Made by a program: the position numbers and the translations under genes. Below are positions 1 through 8,811 of a stretch of DNA of 64,000 nucleotides, one piece after another. The notes beneath the pieces are model-generated. The model ran no database searches. It was not told the origin of the DNA and was given only the letters and a program-made list of their open reading frames with translations. The stretch is from an uncultured Dysosmobacter sp. (lineage in GTDB: Bacteria; Bacillota; Clostridia; Oscillospirales; Oscillospiraceae): NCBI GenBank assembly GCA_934590165.1, contig CAKTOO010000007.1, forward strand, positions 1 through 64,000, written 5' to 3'. The stretch's first letter is position 1; each line of letters starts with the position of its first letter.

Positions 1-80
1 TGCCCCTTTAGAGGTGAAGCCAGTAATGACCCTTCTAGGGTCTGTGCAAACCACCACTTCAGTGGTGGTTATGATTTTGG
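1..80. mobile_element. Possible end of an IS200/IS605-type element
   Basis: Three small hairpins lie in a row: CCT/AGG near 5-14, GACCCT/AGGGTC at 28-42, and a 9-bp stem AACCACCAC/GTGGTGGTT with a TTCA loop at 49-70. This layout resembles the non-coding ends of IS200/IS605 elements, which carry subterminal hairpins. No transposase is present inside the window, so the element would have to lie to the left. It could equally be the terminator of an upstream gene. Confidence 0.3.
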
Positions 81-154
81 AAAAAATGGAAAAAGTTTAC
101 AGAAAATTTATGGGATTTCGGCGGGAAGCGGCGGAAAATGCGGAAAAGCATGGC

Positions 155-183
155 TTGACAACAGGTGGGGATACATTTATTAT
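155..183 (+). promoter_or_regulatory. Sigma-A type promoter for the methyltransferase gene
   Basis: TTGACA at 155-160 and TATTAT at 178-183 are separated by 17 bp. Transcription would start near 190, leaving a leader of about 70 nt that contains the hairpin at 206-239. Confidence 0.6.
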
Positions 184-205
184 AAGAAACACCTGATGAA
201 TTTTG

Positions 206-239
206 GAGGGAAAGGGGGACACTGTCCCCCTTTTTCCCA
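206..239 (+). terminator. Terminator-like hairpin in a leader
   Basis: GGGGGAC at 214-220 pairs with GTCCCCC at 224-230 around a 3-nt loop, and five T follow. Flanking GGGAAA and TTTCCC extend the stem. It lies between a good promoter and the ribosome binding site of the next gene, so it may attenuate that gene or be a dispersed palindromic repeat. Confidence 0.5.
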
Positions 240-258
240 CGGAAAGGAGCCGGAATTG

Positions 259-1026
259 ATGGAGATGATTACCAGTCGCCAAAATCCCCTGTGCACCCAT
301 CTGCGGAAGCTGGCCGCCTCCGGCTCTTACCGCCGCAGGTGCGGGGAGTTCCTCTGCGACAGTCCCAAACTGCTGGAGGAGGCCCTTTTGTGGAAGGGGG
401 ACCTCCACACGGTGGTGGCCACGGAGCAGGCGGCGCTGCCGCCCATCCCGGCGGGCGTCCGGGTGGTGCAGGTGCCGACGGATGTGATGGCGTCCGTTTC
501 TCCGGCCCAGGCGCCTCAGGGGGTCTTATCTGTCTGCGGGCTGCGGCCTCCGGTCCTGCCGGAAAAACTGACGGGGAAGCGGTACATGGTGCTGGACGGA
601 GTCCAGGACCCCGGAAACGTGGGTACCATCCTCCGCACGGCTGACGCCTTCCGGGCGGACGGCCTGTTTTTGGTGAACGCCTGCGCGGACCTTTATAACC
701 CCAAGACCGTCCGGGCCACCATGGGAGCGGTGTTTCGCTGCCCGGTGTGGTCCTGCGGCGTGGAGGAACTGCGGACCCTGCTGAATGCCAGCGGCCTGCC
801 TCTGTACGGCGCCGCCCTGCGGGCTGACACGGTGGATGCCCGCGCCTTGGATTATGACCGCTGCGCCATAGCCATCGGCAGCGAGGGAAAAGGCCTTTCC
901 CGGGAGGTGCTGGCGGTGTGTGACCAGACGGCGCTCATCCCCATGAGCGAGCACTGCGAATCCCTGAACGCGGCGGCCGCCGCCGCGGTGCTGCTGTGGG
1001 AGGCCGCCCGGAATGACCGGCTGTGA
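259..1026 (+). CDS. TrmH/SpoU family RNA 2'-O-methyltransferase
   Basis: A 255-residue SPOUT-fold methyltransferase predicted to transfer a methyl group from S-adenosylmethionine to a ribose 2'-OH in rRNA or tRNA. The three SpoU motifs are visible: DPGNVGTILRTA, IAIGSEGKGLS and the C-terminal PMSEHCESLNAAAAAAVLLWEA region. The first 90 residues match the substrate-binding domain of the family. I chose ATG 259 because GGAAAGGAG sits 8 nt upstream; an in-frame start at 196 lacks a ribosome binding site and lies inside the leader hairpin. The exact nucleotide target cannot be told from sequence alone. The stop overlaps the GTG start of the next gene (GTGA). Confidence 0.9.
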   Translation: MEMITSRQNPLCTHLRKLAASGSYRRRCGEFLCDSPKLLEEALLWKGDLHTVVATEQAALPPIPAGVRVVQVPTDVMASVSPAQAPQGVLSVCGLRPPVLPEKLTGKRYMVLDGVQDPGNVGTILRTADAFRADGLFLVNACADLYNPKTVRATMGAVFRCPVWSCGVEELRTLLNASGLPLYGAALRADTVDARALDYDRCAIAIGSEGKGLSREVLAVCDQTALIPMSEHCESLNAAAAAAVLLWEAARNDRL

Positions 1027-1613
1027 AGGGTATCCGGCGGGCCTTGACGGTGCTTTTGACCGCTGTCGCGGTCTATACCGCGTTTCAAGCGGTCAGCATT
1101 TGGCGTTACGGGTCGGTGGATGAAAAGCGGCCGGCGGACGTGGCTGTCGTGCTCGGAGCCGGGACGTATCACGGCGAGGTCTCGCCGGTGTACCGGGAGC
1201 GAATCAACCACGGCATCTGGCTGTATGAGAACGGCTACGTGAAAAAGCTGATCTTGACCGGCGGCTATGGTGAGGGCAGCGCTGGTTCCGACGCGGTTGC
1301 CGCCAGGCAGTACGCGGTGTCGGCTGGTATGCCGGAAACGGATATCCTGCTGGAGGAGCGGTCCACGATCACCCAGGAGAATCTCCTGTACGCTAAGGGC
1401 CTGATGGAGGAAGCGGGGTATGAGACGGCGGTGGTCGTCAGCGACCCGCTGCATATGAAGCGAGCCGCTCTGTTGGCGAAGGACGCCGGGATGGAGGCTT
1501 ACAGTTCTCCCACGCCCACCAGCCGCTACAAAAGTTTCCACACGAAAGCAAAATTTCTCGCGAGAGAAGTATTTTACTATATCGGATACCAGGTGTACCG
1601 TCTGGTGACCTGA
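1023..1613 (+). CDS. YdcF/SanA-like DUF218 membrane protein
   Basis: 196 residues with one N-terminal hydrophobic segment (about residues 5-23) followed by a DUF218 domain facing outward. Typical DUF218 features are the ADVAVVLGAG strand-loop, LILTGGYGEGSAGSDA, the acidic EERSTITQENLLYAK helix start and VVVSDPLHMKRA. Family members such as SanA and ElyC are linked to envelope integrity, but no reaction is firmly established. Translation starts with GTG overlapping the previous stop by four bases, so the two genes are translationally coupled. Confidence 0.85.
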   Translation: MKGIRRALTVLLTAVAVYTAFQAVSIWRYGSVDEKRPADVAVVLGAGTYHGEVSPVYRERINHGIWLYENGYVKKLILTGGYGEGSAGSDAVAARQYAVSAGMPETDILLEERSTITQENLLYAKGLMEEAGYETAVVVSDPLHMKRAALLAKDAGMEAYSSPTPTSRYKSFHTKAKFLAREVFYYIGYQVYRLVT

Positions 1614-1632
1614 CAAGCGGGGAGGCTTGGGT

Positions 1633-2826
1633 ATGCTGAAATACTGGCTGTGGCTGACGAACCTGCGGGGCCTGCGGAACCAGACCCGGCTGGCGCTGCT
1701 GCGCCATTTCGGCACACCAGAGAATGTTTACTACGCCGACGAGGGGGAACTGCTGCTGACGGAGGGTATGACCCGGGAGCAAGCGGCGCTGCTGGCGAAC
1801 CACGATCTCTCCGCCGCTGACCGCATTTTGTCGGACTGCCAGCGGCTGGATTTGACGCTTTTGACCTTGCAGGATGCCGCCTATCCCGGACGGCTGAGGA
1901 ATATTTACGACCCGCCCTGCCTGCTGTATGTGAAGGGCCGCCTGCCGGCCTTTGACGAGGAGGCGGCTGTCGCTGTGGTGGGCACCCGGAAGTGTACGCC
2001 CTACGGCACCGCCGCGGCGGAAAAGCTGGGCTATGGCCTGGCCGCCGGCGGTGCGCTGGTGGTCAGCGGCCTTGCCTCCGGTATCGACGGCGCGGCGGCC
2101 AGGGGAGCCTTGCGTGCCGGCGGCATCGTGGCCGGTGTCGTGGGCAATGGACTGGATGTCCAATATCCCTATGAAAACCGCTATCTCTATGAGGATGTGG
2201 CGGCAGCCGGTGTGCTCCTCAGTGAATATCCACCGGGGACCCGCCCGGCGGGGAGCCATTTCCCTGTGCGCAACCGTATCCTCTCTGGCTTGTCCTTGGC
2301 CACGCTGGTGGTGGAGGCGCCGGAGCGCAGCGGTGCCCTCATCACCGCCGGCACGGCACTGGAGCAGGGCAGGGATGTGTTCGCCGTCCCCGGTCCTATT
2401 GACGCGCCCAACAGCGTGGGCTGCAACCGCCTCATCCGGGACGGCGCGGGTCTGGTGAGCGAGGCCTGGGATATCCTGCGGGAATACGAGGCCCGTTTCC
2501 CGGAAAAGCTGCGGCAGACAGTGCGACACTCCCAGCCGGAGGTGACGGGCTATCAGGCCCGTCAGCGGGCGGAGGCTAAGCCTGTGCCGCCAGCCATAGA
2601 CCCGGAGGACCCCGCCCTGGGCCTTACCGACGACCAGATCGCCCTGTTGCGGGCGCTGCCGGCGGAGGAGCCCATCCAGGTGGATGACCTCATCGAGGCC
2701 ACCGGCATCCCCACCCGGCGGGTGCTGTCCGCCCTGACGGTATTGGAAATTGAAAATCTGGTGACACAGCACAGCGGCAAGCGCTATATCCGTGCGGTGT
2801 CCCTTTCAGGACCCTTAGCAAAATAA
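1633..2826 (+). CDS. dprA: DNA-processing protein DprA
   Basis: A 397-residue DprA/Smf protein, which binds incoming single-stranded DNA and loads RecA during transformation. The Rossmann-like core is clear: VVGTRKCTPYGTAAAEKLG, VVSGLASGIDGAAARGAL, and the SEYPPGT plus HFPVRNRILSGLS region near residues 200-225. There is an N-terminal helical domain and a C-terminal winged helix (PIQVDDLIEATGIPTRRVLSALTVLE). ATG 1633 has GGGAGG 7 nt upstream; an in-frame TTG at 1627 overlaps that site and is less likely. topA follows, a common dprA-topA order in Firmicutes. No other competence gene is nearby, although a pilus-like operon lies at 26.6 kb. Confidence 0.95.
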   Translation: MLKYWLWLTNLRGLRNQTRLALLRHFGTPENVYYADEGELLLTEGMTREQAALLANHDLSAADRILSDCQRLDLTLLTLQDAAYPGRLRNIYDPPCLLYVKGRLPAFDEEAAVAVVGTRKCTPYGTAAAEKLGYGLAAGGALVVSGLASGIDGAAARGALRAGGIVAGVVGNGLDVQYPYENRYLYEDVAAAGVLLSEYPPGTRPAGSHFPVRNRILSGLSLATLVVEAPERSGALITAGTALEQGRDVFAVPGPIDAPNSVGCNRLIRDGAGLVSEAWDILREYEARFPEKLRQTVRHSQPEVTGYQARQRAEAKPVPPAIDPEDPALGLTDDQIALLRALPAEEPIQVDDLIEATGIPTRRVLSALTVLEIENLVTQHSGKRYIRAVSLSGPLAK

Positions 2827-2854
2827 CGCGCCCCGGCGGCGTATGGAGGTAACT

Positions 2855-5191
2855 ATGGCAAATCACAGCCTGGTCATCGTGGAGTCTCCCGCGAAGGCCA
2901 AAACCATCGGAAAATACCTGGGCAAGGACTTTGAAGTGAAGGCCTGCATGGGCCACCTGCGGGACCTGCCCAAAAGCGTTCTGGGCGTGGACCTGGAGCA
3001 TGATTTCGAGCCGGTCTACAAGCCCATCAAGGGCAAGGAGGAGATCATCAGCGACCTGAAAAAGTCCGCGAAAAAGGCGGACATGGTGTATCTGGCCACC
3101 GACCCGGACCGCGAGGGAGAGGCCATCTCCTGGCACTTGAAGCAGCTTTTGGACCTGCCGGATGAGAAGACCCGCCGGGTCACGTTCAATGAGATTACCA
3201 AAAAGGTGGTCCAGGAGAGCATCCGGGAGCCCCGGGACATCAATCAGGACCTGGTGGACGCCCAGCAGGCCCGCCGTATCCTGGACCGCATCGTGGGCTA
3301 CGAGCTCAGCCCCTTGCTGTGGAAGAAGGTCCGTCGGGGCCTCTCCGCCGGCCGGGTCCAGTCTGTGGCCACCCGCATGGTGGATGACCGGGACCGGGAG
3401 ATCGAGGCCTTCCAGCCGGAGGAATACTGGACACTGGACGCCAATCTCCTGGGCAGCGATGTGAAAAAAGTTCCCTTTGCCGCGCATTATCACGGCAAGA
3501 ACGGGAAAAAGGCGGAGCTGAAGTCCGCCGCCGAGGTGGATGCCGTGGTGCGGGAGACGGAGAACGCCGCCTTCCAGGTGAAGTCCGTGAAGCGTACCGA
3601 CAAGCAGCGCAGTCCCTCGCCTCCCTTTACCACCTCCACCATGCAGCAGGAGGCCTCCCGCAAGCTCAGTATGACCCCCCGCCGCACCATGGCCATCGCC
3701 CAGCAGCTGTACGAGGGCGTGGACATCGAGGGGGAGGGCACCGTGGGTCTCATCACCTACATGCGTACCGACTCTCTGCGGATCTCTGAGGAGGCCCTGG
3801 CCTCCGCCAAGGAGTTCATTCTGGGCCGCTACGGCCAGGAGTATTATCCCGCACAGACCCACCGCTACAAGGCCAAGGCCAACGCCCAGGACGCCCATGA
3901 GGCCATCCGCCCCAGCAACGTCAACTGGACGCCGGAGATGCTGAAAAAGGACCTGACCGGCGAGCAGTACCGGCTTTACCGCCTGGTGTGGAGCCGTTTT
4001 GTGGCCTGCCAGATGGCCAACGCCGTGTATGACAGTGTGGCCGTGGATATCGAGGCCAATGGCCACAGCTTCCGGGCCGCCTCCTCCAGCCTGAAATTCT
4101 CCGGCTACACCGCCGTGTACGAGGAGGGCCGGGACGAGGAGAAGGAGGAGAAGGAATCTCCCCTGCCCGCCTTGCAGGAGGGCGAGGTTTTGACCTTGAA
4201 GGACTTTTCCCGGGACCAGCACTTCACCCAGCCTCCCGCCCACTATACCGACGCCACTCTCATCCGTGCCATGGAGGAGCAGGGCATCGGCCGCCCCTCC
4301 ACCTACGCTCCCACCGTGTCCACCATCCTGGACCGGGAATATGTCATCAAAGAGGGCAAGTACCTGCACATCACCAATCTGGGCCGGGCGGTGACGGAGT
4401 GGATGAAGGAGTGGTTCACAGATATCGCCGATTTGAAATTCACCGCCAATATGGAGCAGAAGCTGGACTCCGTGGAGGAGGGGAACACACCCTGGAAGGA
4501 TGTGCTGCGGAATTTCTACGGAGGATTCGACCAGGGCGTTCAGAAAGCGGAGGAGGGTCCCCGCATCAAGGTGCCCGACGAGGTCAGCGAGGAAACTTGC
4601 CCGGAGTGCGGACGGAACCTGGTGGTGAAGTCCGGCCGCTTCGGCCGGTTCCTGGCCTGCCCCGGCTATCCCGAGTGCAGCTTCACCATGCCCTTGGTGG
4701 TGGAGATGCCCGGCCGCTGCCCCAAGTGCGGCGGGCGGCTTATGAAGCGCACCGGTATGAGCAAAAAAACCAACAAGCAGTATACCTACTATTGCTGCGA
4801 GCACCTCAACAGCAAGAATGAGGCGGAAAAGTGTGACTTCATGTCCTGGGACGTGCCTGTGAAGGATGACTGCCCGGTGTGCGGCCAGACCATGTTCAAA
4901 AAAGCGGGCCGGGGCTTCAAAAAGCCCTTCTGCATCAATCCCGCCTGTTCCAACTTCCTGCCGGAGGAAAAGCGAGGGTATCCCAAGAAGAAGGATGCCG
5001 GAGAGGAGTCCACCGCACCTCAGGCGGAGGATGCCGCGCCTGCTGAGAAGCCGGCGGCGAAGAAGCCCGCCGCGAAAAAGACCACGGCAAAGAAGCCGGC
5101 GGCAAAGAAGGCTGCGGCGGCGAAAAAACCTGCCGCGGCAAAAATGACCACTTCCGCCCAAAAAACCGCCGCAAAAAAGGCGGAGGCATGA
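2855..5191 (+). CDS. topA: DNA topoisomerase I (type IA)
   Basis: A 778-residue type IA topoisomerase that relaxes negative supercoils. The Toprim domain begins LVIVESPAKAKTIGKYLG and has DPDREGEAISWHL. The active-site tyrosine is Tyr302 in GLITYMRTDS. Three C-terminal zinc-ribbon modules follow: CPECG...CPGYPEC, CPKCGG...CC and CPVCG...CINPAC. The last 60 residues are a lysine/alanine/proline tail with repeated KKPAAKK units, like a histone H1 tail. Start ATG 2855 has GGAGG 5 nt upstream; the ATG at 2843 overlaps that site. It lies 28 bp downstream of dprA. Confidence 0.97.
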   Translation: MANHSLVIVESPAKAKTIGKYLGKDFEVKACMGHLRDLPKSVLGVDLEHDFEPVYKPIKGKEEIISDLKKSAKKADMVYLATDPDREGEAISWHLKQLLDLPDEKTRRVTFNEITKKVVQESIREPRDINQDLVDAQQARRILDRIVGYELSPLLWKKVRRGLSAGRVQSVATRMVDDRDREIEAFQPEEYWTLDANLLGSDVKKVPFAAHYHGKNGKKAELKSAAEVDAVVRETENAAFQVKSVKRTDKQRSPSPPFTTSTMQQEASRKLSMTPRRTMAIAQQLYEGVDIEGEGTVGLITYMRTDSLRISEEALASAKEFILGRYGQEYYPAQTHRYKAKANAQDAHEAIRPSNVNWTPEMLKKDLTGEQYRLYRLVWSRFVACQMANAVYDSVAVDIEANGHSFRAASSSLKFSGYTAVYEEGRDEEKEEKESPLPALQEGEVLTLKDFSRDQHFTQPPAHYTDATLIRAMEEQGIGRPSTYAPTVSTILDREYVIKEGKYLHITNLGRAVTEWMKEWFTDIADLKFTANMEQKLDSVEEGNTPWKDVLRNFYGGFDQGVQKAEEGPRIKVPDEVSEETCPECGRNLVVKSGRFGRFLACPGYPECSFTMPLVVEMPGRCPKCGGRLMKRTGMSKKTNKQYTYYCCEHLNSKNEAEKCDFMSWDVPVKDDCPVCGQTMFKKAGRGFKKPFCINPACSNFLPEEKRGYPKKKDAGEESTAPQAEDAAPAEKPAAKKPAAKKTTAKKPAAKKAAAAKKPAAAKMTTSAQKTAAKKAEA

Positions 5192-5240
5192 GGCGGCAGG
5201 CCGTAAAGGTCCCATTGCCTGAAAATAAAGGAGTATCCCT

Positions 5241-6548
5241 ATGAACGTTACCGTCATCGGCGCCGGCCTGGCTGGCAGCGAATGCGCCTGGCAGCTAGCC
5301 CAGCGGGGCATCCAGGTCACGCTCCGGGAGATGAAGCCGGAGAAGCGGACCCCCGCCCATGTTACAAATGATTTCGCGGAGCTGTGCTGCTCCAATTCCC
5401 TGCGCTCCGACCAGCTGGAAAACGCCGTGGGCCTTTTGAAGGAGGAGATGCGCCGCCTGGACAGCCTCATCCTCGCCTGCGCCGACGCCACCCGGGTGGA
5501 GGCCGGCGGCGCCCTGGCGGTGGACCGCCACGGCTTTGCCGCACTGGTGACGGAAAAGGTGCGCAGCCATCCTAACATCACCGTGGTTCCCGGAGAAGTC
5601 ACCGACATTCCCGAGGGGGAGGTGGTCATCGCCTCCGGCCCTCTGACCTCCGATGCTTTGGCGGAGCGGCTTCAGAGCCTGCTGGGAGCGGACAGCGACC
5701 TGCACTTCTACGACGCGGCGGCGCCTCTGGTGTCCGCCGAGAGCGTGGACATGGACAAGGCCTGGTTCGGCTCCCGGTACGACCGGGGAACGGATGATTA
5801 TGTAAACTGCCCCATGGACAAGGAGGAATACGACGCCTTTTGGGAGGCCCTGACCACCGCCCAGGAGGCGGAGGTCCACGGCTTTGAGGACAGCAAGGTA
5901 TTCGAGGGCTGTATGCCGGTGGAGGTCATGGCCCGCCGGGGCCACGACACGCTGCTGTACGGCCCCCTGAAATCCCGGGGGCTGGACGATCCCCGCACCG
6001 GCCGCTGGCCCTACGCCGTGGTGCAGCTGCGGCGGGACAACGCCGACGGCACCGTGTATAACCTGGTGGGCTTCCAGACCCACCTGCGCTTCCCGGAGCA
6101 GCGGCGGGTGTTTTCCATGATCCCCGCCCTCCACGACGCGGAGTTTTTGCGCTACGGCGTCATGCACCGCAACACGTTTTTGAATTCTCCCCGGCTGCTG
6201 GACCGGTATTACCGTCTGAAGGCGGAGCCCCGCATCTCCTTTGCCGGACAGATGACCGGCGTGGAGGGGTATGTGGAATCCGCCGCCAGCGGCTTTCTGG
6301 TGGGCGTGGAGACCGCCCGCCGCCTGACGGGCAAGCCGCCCATCGACTTTCCCCAGGAGACCGCTATCGGTGCCCTGGCATTGTATATCAGCAACGAGTC
6401 CGTGACGGTGTTCCAGCCTATGAACATCAATTTCGGCATCATACCGCCCCTGGACCACAGGGTCAAGGGTAAGCGGAACAAAAACGCGGAGCTGTCCGCC
6501 CGGTCCCTGGCCATCATCGACCGGCTGAAAGGAGAGGTGTGTCAATGA
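5241..6548 (+). CDS. trmFO: tRNA m5U54 methyltransferase TrmFO
   Basis: 435 residues. TrmFO uses methylenetetrahydrofolate and reduced FAD to make 5-methyluridine 54 in the T-loop of tRNA. The N-terminal FAD-binding motif is VIGAGLAGSECAWQLA. Family hallmarks include ELCCSNSLRSDQLENAVGLLKEEMR, the DYVNCPMDKEEY block and the GVEGYVESAASGFLVG stretch near the C terminus. AAAGGAG precedes the ATG by 7 nt. The dprA-topA-trmFO order is typical of Firmicutes. The stop overlaps the plsX start. Confidence 0.96.
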   Translation: MNVTVIGAGLAGSECAWQLAQRGIQVTLREMKPEKRTPAHVTNDFAELCCSNSLRSDQLENAVGLLKEEMRRLDSLILACADATRVEAGGALAVDRHGFAALVTEKVRSHPNITVVPGEVTDIPEGEVVIASGPLTSDALAERLQSLLGADSDLHFYDAAAPLVSAESVDMDKAWFGSRYDRGTDDYVNCPMDKEEYDAFWEALTTAQEAEVHGFEDSKVFEGCMPVEVMARRGHDTLLYGPLKSRGLDDPRTGRWPYAVVQLRRDNADGTVYNLVGFQTHLRFPEQRRVFSMIPALHDAEFLRYGVMHRNTFLNSPRLLDRYYRLKAEPRISFAGQMTGVEGYVESAASGFLVGVETARRLTGKPPIDFPQETAIGALALYISNESVTVFQPMNINFGIIPPLDHRVKGKRNKNAELSARSLAIIDRLKGEVCQ

Positions 6549-7579
6549 AGATCATCGTGGACGCCATGGGCGGCGACAACGCCCCCCAGGCCATCGTCCA
6601 GGGCGCTTTGGACGCCCACCGGGAATACGGCGTGGATATTTTGCTGGTGGGCAGGGCGGCGGAGGTGCTGCGGGCTGTGGAGGCCTGCGGCGAAAAGACG
6701 CTGCCCGCGGGCGTGGAGATCCGGGACGCCTCGGAGGTGGTGGAGATCGCCGACGACCCCGCCATTGCCTTTAAAATCAAAAAGGACTCCTCTTTGACCG
6801 TGGGACTGAATCTGCTGAAAGACGGGGCGGGAGACGCCTTTGTCTCCGCCGGCTCCACCGGCGCCTTGCTGGCGGGGGCCACACTGCTGGTCAAGCGCAT
6901 CAAGGGCATCCGCCGGGCGGCATTGGGCCCCAGCGTCCCCATTCTGGGCGGACACATCACACTGTGTGATTGCGGCGCCAACGCCGAGTGCACGCCGGAA
7001 TACCTGCTGCAATTCGCGTTTCTGGGCAGCTTTTACGCTGAGAAGGTCCGAGGCATCCAGCAACCCCGGGTGGGCCTTTTGAACATCGGCGCCGAGGAGG
7101 AGAAGGGTGATATCCTGCGCCATGAGACCTTCGCCCTGCTGAAGGAGGCCGGTGACCAGGGCCGCATCAACTTCATCGGCAATGTAGAGGCCAACGACGC
7201 CGTGCTGGGCAAGGCGGATGTGGTGGTGACGGACGGCTTTACCGGCAATGTCATGCTCAAGACCCTGGAGGGCACCGCCAAGTTCCTCATGAAGGAGCTG
7301 AAAAACGTGTACCTGACCAACGGCCGGACAAAGCTGGGCGCCGTGCTGGTGAAAAACGAGATGGCCGGTATGAAGCGGAAAGCGGACCCGGCGGAGATCG
7401 GCGGCACCCCCTTCCTGGGCATTTCCAAGCCTGTCATCAAGGCTCACGGCGGCTCTGACGCCAATGCCATCAAAAATGCCATCCTGCGGGCGAAAGAGTA
7501 CGCGGAAAGCGGCTTTATCGAGGAGATCGAGAAGAATATCGACCATATGCGGGTGAAACCTGCCCCGGAAAAAGTTTGA
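6545..7579 (+). CDS. plsX: Phosphate acyltransferase PlsX
   Basis: A 344-residue PlsX, which converts acyl-ACP to acyl-phosphate for PlsY in phospholipid synthesis. It opens with the signature VDAMGGDNAP and contains GSTGALLAGA, CDCGANAECTPEYL, NIGAEEEKGD and VVTDGFTGNVMLKTLEG. ATG 6545 overlaps the trmFO stop (ATGA) and is served by GGAGAGG; a GTG two codons earlier is less likely. It is followed by acpP and rnc, a shortened form of the plsX-fab-acpP-rnc cluster of other Firmicutes. Confidence 0.96.
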   Translation: MKIIVDAMGGDNAPQAIVQGALDAHREYGVDILLVGRAAEVLRAVEACGEKTLPAGVEIRDASEVVEIADDPAIAFKIKKDSSLTVGLNLLKDGAGDAFVSAGSTGALLAGATLLVKRIKGIRRAALGPSVPILGGHITLCDCGANAECTPEYLLQFAFLGSFYAEKVRGIQQPRVGLLNIGAEEEKGDILRHETFALLKEAGDQGRINFIGNVEANDAVLGKADVVVTDGFTGNVMLKTLEGTAKFLMKELKNVYLTNGRTKLGAVLVKNEMAGMKRKADPAEIGGTPFLGISKPVIKAHGGSDANAIKNAILRAKEYAESGFIEEIEKNIDHMRVKPAPEKV

Positions 7580-7586
7580 TTGCCTA

Positions 7587-7616
7587 TTGACACCGGCGCA
7601 GTGGTTGCCGTATGAT
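7587..7616 (+). promoter_or_regulatory. Promoter for acpP
   Basis: TTGACA at 7587-7592 and TATGAT at 7611-7616 with an 18-bp spacer. It lies in the 75-bp gap between plsX and acpP and would give acpP expression independent of the upstream block. Confidence 0.55.
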
Positions 7617-7654
7617 TACCCCAGCAAGTATTTCCATAAGGAGTGGATGTTGAT

Positions 7655-7903
7655 ATGTCGACCGAGGATATTTTTCAGACGATGCAGGAACTGGTGGCGG
7701 AGCATTTTGAGATGGACCCCGAGCAAGTCACCATGGATACGGAATTCTTTGACGACCTGGGCGCCGACTCCGTGGATGTTGTGGAGCTGATCATGAGTGT
7801 GGAGGACGCCTTTGAGGTTGGAGAGACTTCCGAGGAAGTGGTGGCCACCCTCAAGACCGTGGGCGATGTGGTGAATTATATCGCCAGCAAGGTCGCCGAC
7901 TGA
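7655..7903 (+). CDS. acpP: Acyl carrier protein
   Basis: An 82-residue acidic ACP, the carrier of growing acyl chains in fatty acid synthesis. Ser39 in the GADSVDVVELIMSVEDAFEV motif is the expected 4'-phosphopantetheine attachment site. The helical pattern and length match the family. ATG 7655 follows AAGGAG by 11 nt; an in-frame GTG at 7643 overlaps the ribosome binding site. The gene has its own promoter and is followed by a terminator, which fits high expression relative to rnc. Confidence 0.95.
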   Translation: MSTEDIFQTMQELVAEHFEMDPEQVTMDTEFFDDLGADSVDVVELIMSVEDAFEVGETSEEVVATLKTVGDVVNYIASKVAD

Positions 7904-7918
7904 GAAAATGAACAACAA

Positions 7919-7946
7919 ACGCCCCGCCCAGTGCGGGGCGTCCTTT
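7919..7946 (+). terminator. Intrinsic terminator between acpP and rnc
   Basis: CGCCCCGC and GCGGGGCG form a stem around a 5-nt loop, followed by TCCTTTT. The weak T run suggests partial termination, so some transcripts may read on into rnc, whose start lies 14 nt further on. Confidence 0.6.
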
Positions 7947-7959
7947 TGGAGTGTGTATC

Positions 7960-8646
7960 ATGCAGGAGCTTGAAAAAAAACTGAATTACACGTTCCGTGA
8001 TCCCGGCCTGCTGGGCGAGGCCCTGAGCCACAGCTCTTACGCCAACGAGCACCGCTCCGCCGGACTGCGGAGCAATGAGCGCCTGGAGTTCCTTGGGGAT
8101 TCCGTGCTGGGCTTTGTGACGGCGGAATTCCTCTTTCTCCAGCATCCGGACCTGCCGGAGGGAGACCTGACCCGCATTCGGGCGGCTCTGGTGTGCGAGC
8201 AGAGCTTGTACGAGGTGGCGCGGAAGCTGGACCTGGGCCGCTATTTGAAGCTGGGCCGGGGCGAGGAGGCCGGCGGCGGCCGGGAGCGGACCTCCATTCT
8301 GGCGGATGCCACAGAGGCCGTGTTTGCAGCAGTGTATCTGGACGGCGGCATCGGTGCCGCGTCTACCCTCATTCACCGGGTCCTGCTGGACGCGGAGAAG
8401 GAGGAAGTGGTGGAGGAGCGCCGCCGGGATTACAAAACGGTGCTTCAGGAGCTGGTCCAGCGGCAGGCGGACCAGGTGCTGACCTACCGGATGATCGGCG
8501 AGGAGGGTCCGGACCACGACAAGACCTTCCTGGCGGAGGTGCTGCTGAACGGTACCCAGGTGGGCACCGGCTCCGGTCACAGCAAAAAGGAGGCGGAGCA
8601 GTCCGCCGCCAAGGCGGCGTTGCGGAAGCTGGAAGCGGAAACATAA
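7960..8646 (+). CDS. rnc: Ribonuclease III
   Basis: A 228-residue RNase III that cuts double-stranded RNA in rRNA and mRNA processing. The catalytic signature is NERLEFLGDSVLGFVTAEFL near residues 42-61, with the second acidic site in DATEAVFAAVYLDGG. The C-terminal double-stranded RNA-binding domain starts near YKTVLQELVQ and ends GSGHSKKEAEQSAAKAALRKLE. ATG 7960 has TTTGGAG about 8 nt upstream; an in-frame GTG at 7951 overlaps this site. Confidence 0.95.
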   Translation: MQELEKKLNYTFRDPGLLGEALSHSSYANEHRSAGLRSNERLEFLGDSVLGFVTAEFLFLQHPDLPEGDLTRIRAALVCEQSLYEVARKLDLGRYLKLGRGEEAGGGRERTSILADATEAVFAAVYLDGGIGAASTLIHRVLLDAEKEEVVEERRRDYKTVLQELVQRQADQVLTYRMIGEEGPDHDKTFLAEVLLNGTQVGTGSGHSKKEAEQSAAKAALRKLEAET

Positions 8647-8677
8647 AAACAGGGGCTGTTAGCCCCTGTTTTTATGT
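8641..8677 (+). terminator. Terminator after rnc
   Basis: AAAACAGGGGCT pairs with AGCCCCTGTTTT around GTT, flanked by A and T runs, so it can act in both directions. It ends the housekeeping block that started upstream. Confidence 0.85.
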
Positions 8678-8765
8678 TTCTGAAGACAAACACTGCCTTT
8701 TGCCGTGAAAAAGTAGGGGAGAGGGAGATGCACCGCAAATATCTCTGGAATTTTCGCCGAAGCCA

Positions 8766-8774
8766 TGGTATACT
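8766..8774 (+). promoter_or_regulatory. Extended -10 promoter for uppP
   Basis: TGGTATACT is an extended -10 element. No convincing -35 hexamer is seen 17 bp upstream. Transcription would start near 8781, about 30 nt before the start codon. Confidence 0.4.
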
Positions 8775-8811
8775 ATTTCAATACGAGCAATTTTTTAGGA
8801 AGGTGAAGCAT

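Noticed and set aside
14..196. 60-codon frame at the left edge
   Set aside because: Overlaps hairpins and the promoter of the next gene, no ribosome binding site, no recognisable domain.
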